43,469 nucleotides of DNA. Origin: DAOVVL01 sp965603095. GTDB taxonomy: Bacteria; Pseudomonadota; Alphaproteobacteria; Rhodospirillales; Magnetovibrionaceae. The translations under genes and the position numbers were made by a program. Numbering within the stretch: position 1 is the stretch's first letter; the number at the start of each line of letters is the position of its first letter. Under the pieces are notes generated by a model. The model did no database searches and was not told the origin of the DNA. It saw only the letters and a program-made list of their open reading frames with translations. The stretch is from positions 1 to 43,469 of the forward strand of contig CBFDBQ010000010.1 in the NCBI GenBank assembly GCA_965603095.1. The letters run 5' to 3'. Below, one piece after another: positions 1 to 6,712 of this stretch.

Positions 1-1264
1 TAGATAGAGATATTCTTTTATTCTCCATTGCCCCAATTACATAAATTGATTTTGGTTTATGGATGCCTTGTACAACCATAGTTCTGAAAAGATTTGCCGC
101 CGGTGTTTCCCGTGCCACCGCTAGCGGCCATAGGGCAAATGTTATGGCAACTAAAACCCCAAAAATGGCCGCCTGCATTAACGGCACAAAATAAATTCCG
201 GCCTTGGGTGCCATGGGCAGGTAATCTTTTACTAGCTCAATTCCCACTAATGGCAATAACGCACCCGACACTAAACCAATAACAATTCCAACTATGCCTA
301 ATGTTAATACCTGTAAAAAATATACTCGAAAAACCAATCCACCTGATGCACCTAGGCATTTTAGCGTGGCAATGGTTTCAAGTTTTGTTTCCAGATAACT
401 TTCAACCGCACCAAAAACACCAAACCCACCAACTAACAATGCGGTCATTCCGGCAAAGCCAAGGAAAAGCGCAAAGCGTTCGGTAAACCGTTCTAGCCCG
501 GGGGCCGCTTTATCCAACCCCCGTATGCGCCAGCCGGCATCGGGAAATTTTTGTTCGACCGTTTCAATAAATGATTTTCCATCCACGTCCCCACCCAGCA
601 ATATGCGGGTGTGGTAATGGATTTGGCTTCCCGGTTGGACCAGTTTGGTAAGCGCTAGCGCGTCCATAGAGACCATAAGCCTGGGGCCAAAATTTATAAC
701 CGTGGCAACCCGGTCGGGTTCGTGTTCGATTACGGCCCGAATAATAAATTTTGCATCGCCAACCCGAACTTCATCGCCGACCTTTAACCCCAGCTTTAAC
801 AGCAAGCCGCCATCGGCCGCCGCGCCAAACATATTATTTTGTTTTGCCAATATTTTATGGATACCAGCGGCATCTGCTGTGGCCGGAGAAAACTTTAATG
901 TGCTTACTAATGGATATGATGCATCAACCGCCTTTAGTTCAATTAGTGTGCGGTTATCAGCAGTTTGGGCCATGGCCTTCATTTCAATAGTTTTTGAAAT
1001 AGCGGCAGAATTATTTTTTAAGTATGCGGCCGCCATGTCGCTGGCTTCGCGGTGTTGATTGCGAAAATCAAAATCACCCCCCAGCAAACGCCTTGCATCT
1101 GAATCAAGACCGGCCTTGACCGAATAATTTAACGACCCGACAGCAGCAATGGCACCAACACCCAAAGCAATGCAAGCCAGAAAAATACGAAAACCTTTTA
1201 GGCCTGAACGCATTTCTCGTCTGGCTATATCCCATGCCAGTCTTAAGTCCGAATTATTATGCAT
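1..1264 (-). CDS. FtsX/MacB-family ABC transporter permease (YbbP-like), C-terminus outside window
   Basis: Reading the complement from the ATG at 1264, the frame stays open to the window edge, giving about 421 residues and no stop. An N-terminal membrane segment (about residues 20-45) is followed by a long extracytoplasmic region (about 45-250), as in MacB periplasmic core domains. Hydrophobic FtsX-type segments follow from about 255, and a typical FALWPLAVARE loop lies near 380. The family works with a LolD/YbbA-type ATPase and moves or extracts envelope molecules; the substrate is unknown. Its start overlaps the 3' end of the ATPase gene by 8 bp, which indicates translational coupling. The tesA-ybbA-ybbP neighbourhood known from E. 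coli supports the call. Full-length relatives have about 800 or more residues, so roughly half is missing. Confidence 0.85.
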   Translation of the reverse strand, partial: MHNNSDLRLAWDIARREMRSGLKGFRIFLACIALGVGAIAAVGSLNYSVKAGLDSDARRLLGGDFDFRNQHREASDMAAAYLKNNSAAISKTIEMKAMAQTADNRTLIELKAVDASYPLVSTLKFSPATADAAGIHKILAKQNNMFGAAADGGLLLKLGLKVGDEVRVGDAKFIIRAVIEHEPDRVATVINFGPRLMVSMDALALTKLVQPGSQIHYHTRILLGGDVDGKSFIETVEQKFPDAGWRIRGLDKAAPGLERFTERFALFLGFAGMTALLVGGFGVFGAVESYLETKLETIATLKCLGASGGLVFRVYFLQVLTLGIVGIVIGLVSGALLPLVGIELVKDYLPMAPKAGIYFVPLMQAAIFGVLVAITFALWPLAVARETPAANLFRTMVVQGIHKPKSIYVIGAMENKRISLS

Positions 1265-1979
1265 GCTCATCGTTTATAATAAGCCCGTCTGACATTGTAA
1301 GGGTGCGTCCGCACTTTTCAGCTAACTGCGGTGCGTGGGTAATAAGTAAAAGCGTGGTACCAACCCGGCTATGTAAATCAAATAATACTTCCATTACATA
1401 TTCCCCGGTCTTGCCGTCAAGGTTTCCGGTTGGCTCATCGGCCAACAATAATGTTGGTTCGGTTACAAACGCGCGTGCCAATGCAACGCGCTGTTGTTCA
1501 CCACCGGAAAGTTGCCCCGGGTAATGTGCACCACGATGGCCAAGGCCAACAGTTTCAAGCTGGGCGTTGGCGCGATCAAACGCATCGGGGATACCAGCAA
1601 ATTCAAGCGGCAAAGCAACATTTTCAAGCGCGCTCATGGTTGGCACAAGATGAAAGTTCTGAAATACAATTCCTGTATGTTCGCGCCTAAATAATGCCAG
1701 CTTGTCTTCGCCCATGTTTGTTATGTTTGTTCCGGCTATGGAAACATCGCCTAAGGTGGGTTTTTCAAGGCCAGCAACAATCATTAACATTGAAGTTTTG
1801 CCCGAACCAGATGGCCCAACCAGACCAACCGTTTCACCACGCTTGATATCAAGATTGATGCCGCGCAAGATGTTTACTTCGCCAGCGTCACTTTTCAAAC
1901 TAAGGTGCACATCTTCCAGATTAACTGCATTATTATTGGTCATGGTATTTGCACCGATATTTGATAAACTTTGTTCCAT
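1257..1979 (-). CDS. ABC transporter ATP-binding protein (YbbA/LolD-like)
   Basis: 240 residues, the size of LolD/YbbA ATPases. Visible motifs are Walker A GPSGSGKT (55-62), the Q-loop VFQN (about 105-108), the signature LSGGEQQ (157-163), Walker B LLLADEP (177-183) and the switch histidine in LLITHAP (H215). It should power the FtsX-like permease encoded just downstream, whose start overlaps this stop. The ATG at 1979 overlaps the ATG of divergent tesA on the other strand. An AAGGA stretch about 10-12 nt upstream supports this start. The alternative ATG at 1943 (residue 13) would leave room for the tesA promoter and also matches the usual start of the homology. Family is certain, substrate is not. 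Confidence 0.9.
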   Translation of the reverse strand: MEQSLSNIGANTMTNNNAVNLEDVHLSLKSDAGEVNILRGINLDIKRGETVGLVGPSGSGKTSMLMIVAGLEKPTLGDVSIAGTNITNMGEDKLALFRREHTGIVFQNFHLVPTMSALENVALPLEFAGIPDAFDRANAQLETVGLGHRGAHYPGQLSGGEQQRVALARAFVTEPTLLLADEPTGNLDGKTGEYVMEVLFDLHSRVGTTLLLITHAPQLAEKCGRTLTMSDGLIINDEHA

Positions 1980-2667
1980 GAAAAAATATTCCTTTTTTTA
2001 CCGCTCTCTATATATAGCGATAATTTTATTTTGCGGCATTTCTGTGGCCGCCATGACCGCTGTGGCCCCAATGGCAAGCGCAGAAAACATAACAAAAGCA
2101 AAAATCATCATTCTTGCCTTGGGCGATAGCCTGACAGCAGGATACGGATTGGACAAGGGATTGTCGTTTCCGGACAAACTGCAAACACGCTTAAATGAAA
2201 TGGGCATGGATGTGGCCGTGGTCAATGGCGGTGTATCGGGTGATACCTCTGCTGGTGGTTTGGCCCGCATTGGCTGGCTGTTAAAGCCACGACCCCATGC
2301 GGTAATTGTGGAATTAGGCGCCAATGACGGCCTGCGTGGGCTTGATCCGGCCTCAACTAGAGATAATATTGATGCCATACTTGAGTTATTAAAGCAGGAG
2401 AATATCCCGGTTTTGTTGACCGGAATGCAGGCTCCACCTAATTTGGGGCACGATTATGGGGCTGAATTTAATTCAATATATCCTGAAATGGCGACCAAGC
2501 ATGACGCGGTTTATTACCCGTTTTATCTTGAAGGAGTGGCGGCCCGGCCCGAGCTCAACCAAAAAGATGGCATCCATCCCAATGCCCAAGGGGTTGATAT
2601 AATTGTGGCCGCAATATTGCCAAGCATTCGCCAGCTGATAGAACAAGTAAAACTAAGAAGGAAATAA
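1978..2667 (+). CDS. tesA: Arylesterase / lysophospholipase, SGNH (GDSL) hydrolase, TesA-like
   Basis: 229 residues beginning with a basic, then hydrophobic, signal peptide ending near ASA (33-35), so the enzyme is exported to the periplasm. SGNH blocks are present: GDSL with the nucleophile S51, GAND (114-117) with the oxyanion-hole Asn, and DGIH with D197 and H200 completing the triad. TesA hydrolyses thioesters, arylesters and lysophospholipids. The frame is open upstream to 1702, but that part runs antisense through the ATPase gene and carries no signal peptide, so 1978 is preferred. There is no convincing Shine-Dalgarno sequence. It is divergent from the ABC genes and 3 nt from the aldo-keto reductase gene, as in a small operon. 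Confidence 0.88.
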   Translation: MKKYSFFYRSLYIAIILFCGISVAAMTAVAPMASAENITKAKIIILALGDSLTAGYGLDKGLSFPDKLQTRLNEMGMDVAVVNGGVSGDTSAGGLARIGWLLKPRPHAVIVELGANDGLRGLDPASTRDNIDAILELLKQENIPVLLTGMQAPPNLGHDYGAEFNSIYPEMATKHDAVYYPFYLEGVAARPELNQKDGIHPNAQGVDIIVAAILPSIRQLIEQVKLRRK

Positions 2668-2670
2668 TCA

Positions 2671-3708
2671 ATGGATTTTGCCAAACTTGGCCGCACGGAA
2701 ATTGATGTAAGCAAGGCATGCCTTGGAACCATGACCTGGGGTGAACAAAACAATCAGGCAGATGCCTTCGAACAAATGGATTTTGCATTGGATCGGGGCA
2801 TCAATTTTTTTGATACTGCCGAGCTTTATTCCATTCCACCCCGGGCTGAAACCTATGGCGCAACCGAAACCATAATTGGCAACTGGATGGGCGAACGGCG
2901 CGCGCGTGATAAAATTATTTTGGCATCAAAGGCATCCGGGCCGGGGTTTGATTATATGCGTGACGGCAAGATGAGGTTTGACCGTAAAAATCTAGAACTG
3001 GCATTGGATGCCAGCCTCAAACGGCTTAAGACCGATTATCTAGACCTTTATTATTTACACTGGCCGGTCAGGAAAACAAATTACTTTGGTAACCTTGGTT
3101 ATAAGCACAACTCCGCTGATACGGACTGGGCCCCACTGGAAGAAAGCCTTGGGGTGTTGGGCGATATGGTAAAGGCAGGAAAAATTCGCAGCGTTGGTAT
3201 TTCCAATGAAACCCCGTGGGGGGCGATGAAGTTTTTAGAAATTGCCAGCCGCACAGGCCTGCCCAGAGTTGCCGGAATACAAAACCCATATAATCTGCTT
3301 AACCGTATTTATGAAATTGGCCTTGCAGAAATATCCATGCGCGAAGATTGCGGCTTGCTGGCCTATTCGCCATTGGGGTTTGGCGCATTAAGCGGAAAAT
3401 ATTTAAATGGGGCAAAGCCCGAAGGTGCGCGCATGACCTTGTTTGAAAGCTATCGCAGATATGCCAAACCCAAAGGGGTAGCGGCAACCGAACGATATGT
3501 GCAGTTGGCCAAAGATAAGGGCATTGACCCGGCGCAAATGGCGTTGGCATTTATAAACGCTCAACCGTTTGTCACCAGCAACATAATTGGTGCCACCTCA
3601 ATGGCGCAACTTAAAAGTAACATCGATGCATTTGATATAAAGCTATCCGATGACGTGGTGGCCGCAATAAATGAAATACATAACGAAATCCCCAACCCTG
3701 CGCCCTAA
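2671..3708 (+). CDS. tas: NADP(H)-dependent aldo-keto reductase, Tas-like
   Basis: 345 residues, nearly the length of E. coli Tas (346). The AKR catalytic tetrad is complete: D48 and Y53 in FDTAELY, K87 in LASKAS and H130 in YLHWP. The long insertion after the first strands (PPRAETYGATE) is typical of the Tas/YghZ group. The cofactor site lies near the C-terminus (IIGATS). The family reduces aldehydes and ketones in the cytoplasm; the physiological substrate is not predictable. AGAAGGA, inside the end of tesA, serves as ribosome-binding site for the ATG 3 nt after the tesA stop, so the two are cotranscribed. A strong terminator follows. Confidence 0.9.
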   Translation: MDFAKLGRTEIDVSKACLGTMTWGEQNNQADAFEQMDFALDRGINFFDTAELYSIPPRAETYGATETIIGNWMGERRARDKIILASKASGPGFDYMRDGKMRFDRKNLELALDASLKRLKTDYLDLYYLHWPVRKTNYFGNLGYKHNSADTDWAPLEESLGVLGDMVKAGKIRSVGISNETPWGAMKFLEIASRTGLPRVAGIQNPYNLLNRIYEIGLAEISMREDCGLLAYSPLGFGALSGKYLNGAKPEGARMTLFESYRRYAKPKGVAATERYVQLAKDKGIDPAQMALAFINAQPFVTSNIIGATSMAQLKSNIDAFDIKLSDDVVAAINEIHNEIPNPAP

Positions 3709-3730
3709 GTATCGGCAATGATGACAATAA

Positions 3731-3763
3731 AAAACCCGTCTTTTATATAAAAAGACGGGTTTT
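3731..3763. terminator. Bidirectional intrinsic terminator
   Basis: A perfect 14-bp stem (3731-3744 with 3750-3763) encloses a 5-nt ATATA loop. The stem core is ACCCGTC/GACGGGT, with A and T tracts at the ends, so it can work in both directions. It separates the aldo-keto reductase gene from the convergent small membrane protein gene. Confidence 0.9.
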
Positions 3764-3767
3764 ATTT

Positions 3768-3817
3768 TCGATAACACCTCAAAGATGAGGGAGGGGGGTA
3801 CTTCAAAGTGCTATCGA
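3768..3817. repeat. Inverted repeat with G-rich loop beside the terminator
   Basis: TCGATAACAC (3768-3777) pairs with GTGCTATCGA (3808-3817) with a single mismatch. The 30-nt loop holds the run GAGGGAGGGGGG. It lies between the terminator and the stop of the small minus-strand gene, so it would be the first structure in the 3' UTR of that gene. Confidence 0.5.
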
Positions 3818-3838
3818 TTATTAAGTATTGTTATTGAT

Positions 3839-4090
3839 TTATGCACCAGCTGAATAAATGGAATAGGTGTCATAAAAATTGGCAAATAATGTTGCCTTGG
3901 TTAATACCGCAGCCGACATAACAACGGCCATTGCAAGGCAGGCATTAATTGGCCTCATTGATATTGGCTTTGCTTCACCATTTTTTTCTTGTGTACGTTT
4001 GGCTGCGTAAAGTACTGCTGCAACCAATACGAACATAAGGGCAAAACCAACTGCATAAATATTGCCGGGGTCGAGGATTGTATTCATCAT
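3839..4090 (-). CDS. Small two-helix membrane protein, unknown function
   Basis: 83 residues, not recognised. Two hydrophobic segments (about 11-30 and 50-68) flank a basic, hydrophilic linker (about 31-48, with KRTQEKNGE), consistent with a hairpin in the inner membrane and a cytoplasmic loop. Tandem ATGs lie at 4090 and 4087. The purine-rich AGGAAAGGGAAAGAG just upstream supports translation. The gene stands alone, with a strong terminator system on its 3' side and a 315-bp upstream region holding a CRP-type palindrome, so it is probably a regulated single-gene transcript. No function is assigned. Confidence 0.65.
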   Translation of the reverse strand: MMNTILDPGNIYAVGFALMFVLVAAVLYAAKRTQEKNGEAKPISMRPINACLAMAVVMSAAVLTKATLFANFYDTYSIYSAGA

Positions 4091-4165
4091 TTTCTCTTTC
4101 CCTTTCCTTGCCGCCTTGTTTTTAAAAAACTTAAATGCTCATTTGTTGCACTGAATATATAAAGT

Positions 4166-4179
4166 TTGGTTTGAACCAA
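4166..4179. promoter_or_regulatory. Palindromic operator-like site
   Basis: TTGGTT-TG-AACCAA is a perfect 6-2-6 inverted repeat about 75 bp upstream of the small membrane protein gene. The size fits a dimeric regulator; which one is unknown. AT-rich TATATA sequence follows on the minus strand. Confidence 0.3.
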
Positions 4180-4257
4180 CCCTGAAGGGTGCGTTCATTT
4201 AACGTTCAGTCAATATTTGTTGCGGACGGCATTATATGCTCATTTAGCGTTGAGCGG

Positions 4258-4273
4258 TGTGATGTTCGTCACA
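4258..4273. promoter_or_regulatory. CRP-type binding site
   Basis: TGTGA-N6-TCACA exactly matches the classical CRP consensus half-sites. It lies about 170 bp upstream of the ATG of the small membrane protein gene, the only gene whose promoter should fall in this stretch. Many alphaproteobacteria encode CRP/FNR-family regulators using this or related sites. Binding is inferred from sequence only. Confidence 0.5.
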
Positions 4274-4405
4274 GGTAAATTATTGATTTTCAACACGTTA
4301 GTCCGCTTATACTAGGACAACGTCCAGCAGCGCTATTTAATCCATGGGTTTGGGGAATGGCAGGCATGAGCGTTTTTTTAGAGGCTTTAGACGGCTTTAA
4401 AGCCC

Positions 4406-5095
4406 TTAAAGCCCTAACAGTTTTGCCAGTTCGCCCATGTGGGAAAAACATTTATCGGGCTGGGCTTTTTCTATTCGGGCCTTGAACTTGGCTGTCTCGG
4501 CATGGCCGCCACCGGTAAATCCCAGCACACCCATTGATGCATTTATTGCGGCTGTAATTCCAGCTGGGCTGTCTTCTATTACCAATGTGTTATTTGGCGC
4601 TACAGCCATTTTGTTGGCGGCATGTATAAATAGGTCGGGCGCTGGTTTGCCATTTGCTACCATGCTTGCGCTAAAAATATTATCATCAAACAAATCCATT
4701 AACCCGGTTATGGAAAGAGAATGATTTATTTTTTCCAAACTACCCGAAGAAGCAACACATATTTTAATTCCAGCGGCCTTAATTGTGTTGATGACATGGG
4801 ATACATCAGGAAGGGGTTTTAATTCTTTTTCAAATGCGGCTCTGTCCAATACTCTTAGCTCATCAATAAAATTATCTGGCAGGGTCATACCCCATTCATC
4901 TGCTATAATATTTCTTACGCTTTTAAGCGATAGCCCGGTAAATGTATCAAGGCATTCATCTGTGGTGGTAATGCGCCCGTTTGCTGAAATGTATTCACCC
5001 AAAACTCTGGCCGCTATGGGTTCGCTATCAACCAGCACACCGTCACAATCAAAAATAATTAATCCACCAGCACCAATCATTAAATTAATATCCAA
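4406..5095 (-). CDS. HAD-superfamily hydrolase (beta-phosphoglucomutase-like phosphatase)
   Basis: 229 residues with all four HAD motifs: I DCDGVLVDSE (D16 nucleophile, D18 acid/base), II SSG (about 116-118), III K150 in NGKPAPD and IV EDSPAG (E174, D175). The small helical cap between motifs I and II (about 25-95) places it in the beta-PGM / YieH / YqaB group of sugar-phosphate phosphatases and mutases. It is cytoplasmic. Its start overlaps the end of the fructosamine-kinase gene by 11 bp, so the two are coupled. The context suggests a sugar-phosphate or glycated-amine phosphate substrate; this is inference. Confidence 0.88.
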   Translation of the reverse strand: MDINLMIGAGGLIIFDCDGVLVDSEPIAARVLGEYISANGRITTTDECLDTFTGLSLKSVRNIIADEWGMTLPDNFIDELRVLDRAAFEKELKPLPDVSHVINTIKAAGIKICVASSGSLEKINHSLSITGLMDLFDDNIFSASMVANGKPAPDLFIHAANKMAVAPNNTLVIEDSPAGITAAINASMGVLGFTGGGHAETAKFKARIEKAQPDKCFSHMGELAKLLGL

Positions 5096-5945
5096 ACTTT
5101 CTTAATATTCCATCGACTGAATTAACGTACCCGCCACCGAAAAGTCGGACATGAACCAATAGCGGATAAAGGTTGTAAATGGAAAGCCGTTCTTCAAAGA
5201 ACCCCGATTTAATTGGGCGAATATTTTTATAGGCATCAAAAAAAACTTGATTAAATGTTCCAAACATCTGGGTGAAGGCTAATTCTATTTCTGCATCAGC
5301 GTAATATGTTGCCGGGTCAACAAAACCTGAAATGCGCCCGTTTGCCGCCAGCACGTTTCCCGTCCACATATCGCCGTGGATTAATGATGATTTTTCTGGG
5401 GTTTCAATCCAGTTCTCTAAATTGCTTGAAAATTTTTCTAATCTTTTAAATATTGTAGATGGCAGGTTGCCTGCCTCCATTGCTACGCCACCCATATAAA
5501 GCAGGCGATGGTCACGAAAAAAATCCACCCAGTTTTTATTCCACGGGTTGGGCTGATGTAGCCTGCCAATGGCTGTGTCTTTTTCAAAACCAAATCCGCC
5601 TTCGGCGCTAACTAAATGCATTCGGGCCACTAATTCACCGGCATGGGTTGCCGCACTAGGGCCGATGCTTTCACCACCATCCAGATAGGTCATCAGCAGC
5701 ATTTCGTCGCTGGCAAATAAAACATCGGGCACCGGAAGCTTGCCATGGGTGGAAAGATAACCAAGGCAATATCCTTCAAGCGCCAGCCCGCTTGCCATTT
5801 GGCCCAGCTTAACAACTAGGTCGGCCCCATCTTCCATGTGGACACGGTAAACATCACCGACACACCCACCGGACAGGGGCTTTAGCTCCCTGACGCCACG
5901 CTGGGTAATTTTTTCAATTTTTTGTTTTGCGTTGGCCGAATTCAT
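5085..5945 (-). CDS. Fructosamine/ribulosamine-3-kinase family protein
   Basis: 286 residues, typical for FN3K and its bacterial homologues (YniA type). The kinase fold shows an N-terminal lobe with LSGGCVGDVYRV (about 24-35) and the probable ATP-binding K46. The catalytic loop is HGDMWTGN (H190-N197, catalytic D192), followed by the metal-binding D210 in FVDPATYY. The family phosphorylates C3 of ketosamines on glycated proteins or amines, and the product then breaks down. It lies between a LMW-PTP-like gene (6-bp gap) and a HAD phosphatase gene (11-bp overlap), as in a deglycation operon. Start is ATG 5945 with no strong Shine-Dalgarno. Confidence 0.88.
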   Translation of the reverse strand: MNSANAKQKIEKITQRGVRELKPLSGGCVGDVYRVHMEDGADLVVKLGQMASGLALEGYCLGYLSTHGKLPVPDVLFASDEMLLMTYLDGGESIGPSAATHAGELVARMHLVSAEGGFGFEKDTAIGRLHQPNPWNKNWVDFFRDHRLLYMGGVAMEAGNLPSTIFKRLEKFSSNLENWIETPEKSSLIHGDMWTGNVLAANGRISGFVDPATYYADAEIELAFTQMFGTFNQVFFDAYKNIRPIKSGFFEERLSIYNLYPLLVHVRLFGGGYVNSVDGILRKFGY

Positions 5946-5951
5946 AGTGGC

Positions 5952-6422
5952 TTAGGCCAAATGCTTGGATTTAATATCATCCAACAGGCCAGCGGCCGCT
6001 TTTTCAATCATTTCATAAACAGAACCAAAGCCACCTTCTAAATAGGGGTCAGGAACGTTTTTTATGCCAAGGCCCGGGGCAAAGTCTAAAAACATGGAAA
6101 TCCTGTCTTCATATCCACTGGGGCAGATGGCAACAAGGTTCGAATAATTTTCCCCGTCCATGGCCAGCACATAATCGAAACGTTTGAAATCACCTGCGGT
6201 TGCCTGGCGTCCACGCAACCCGCTTATGTTTATTCCTTTGTTTTTGGCCTCGCTCGTGGCACGCCTGTCCGGGGGCTCGCCTATGTGGTAGGCCGCAGTT
6301 CCGGCAGAATCTATGCTTATACGGTTAGATAATCCCTCAGCTTCCACCATAGATCTAAACACGCCCTCGGCGGTGGGGGATCTGCATATGTTACCAAGAC
6401 AGACAAAAAGAACACTTATCAA
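5952..6422 (-). CDS. Low-molecular-weight protein-tyrosine-phosphatase family
   Basis: The active-site loop CLGNICRS (C8, R14) sits at the N-terminus and the general acid D125 lies in DPYLEG, both hallmarks of LMW-PTP; about 156 residues is the usual length. I place the start at TTG 6422 because GGAGG lies 5 nt upstream and the protein then begins MISVLFVCLGN, as the family does. A GTG at 6452 would add 10 untypical residues. Human LMW-PTP-A has been reported to be a protein-ribulosamine-5-phosphatase, and here the gene leads an operon with a fructosamine-kinase homologue. A classical phosphotyrosine role remains possible. Confidence 0.88.
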   Translation of the reverse strand: MISVLFVCLGNICRSPTAEGVFRSMVEAEGLSNRISIDSAGTAAYHIGEPPDRRATSEAKNKGINISGLRGRQATAGDFKRFDYVLAMDGENYSNLVAICPSGYEDRISMFLDFAPGLGIKNVPDPYLEGGFGSVYEMIEKAAAGLLDDIKSKHLA

Positions 6423-6712
6423 TACGCCCTCCACAATGGTTATATTTCCCACGTTTATACAAGGTTATAGCCATTTTATTGCCAATGAAAGGGCGTCTTA
6501 CAAAATGGTAATAAAATAAGAAAATTGCCTTGAGCCTAAATATAATATAAACCTAGTTAGTACCAAAGATTAAGTCAACAAGATGAGCTTAAAAAATGGC
6601 CATTTACCGCGCTTACTTCGATGGTTGTTTTATATGGGCTATTAAATACACCAACGTAACAATATCACAAATGGCCACAAAATAATAAAGAGATAATAAA
6701 GGGATAGTAAAA

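Larger units (their letters stand above)
4091..4405. other. Gene-free stretch with probable promoter and operator sites
   Basis: No convincing ORF lies in these 315 bp. They hold a perfect TGTGA-N6-TCACA palindrome (4258-4273), a TTGGTT-TG-AACCAA palindrome (4166-4179) and AT-rich promoter-like sequence nearer the small membrane protein gene. Direct and inverted GGCTTTA copies (4383-4414) lie around the stop of the HAD gene. The region probably contains the promoter of the gene at 3839-4090 and the 3' UTR of the HAD cluster. Confidence 0.6.

Noticed and set aside
645..1058. Plus-strand ORF of 137 codons opposite the permease
   Set aside because: The minus strand encodes a coherent FtsX-type permease over the whole stretch, so this is a shadow.
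1702..1977. Upstream extension of the tesA frame to an ATG at 1702
   Set aside because: It is antisense to the ABC ATPase gene and would bury the tesA signal peptide inside the protein.
4383..4414. Intrinsic terminator from GGCTTTA repeats at the end of the HAD gene
   Set aside because: The stems overlap the stop codon and no T run follows on the minus strand.
6541..6546. Perfect TATAAT upstream of the AAA_14 gene
   Set aside because: No -35-like hexamer stands 15-19 bp upstream, and the area is AT-rich enough for chance matches.
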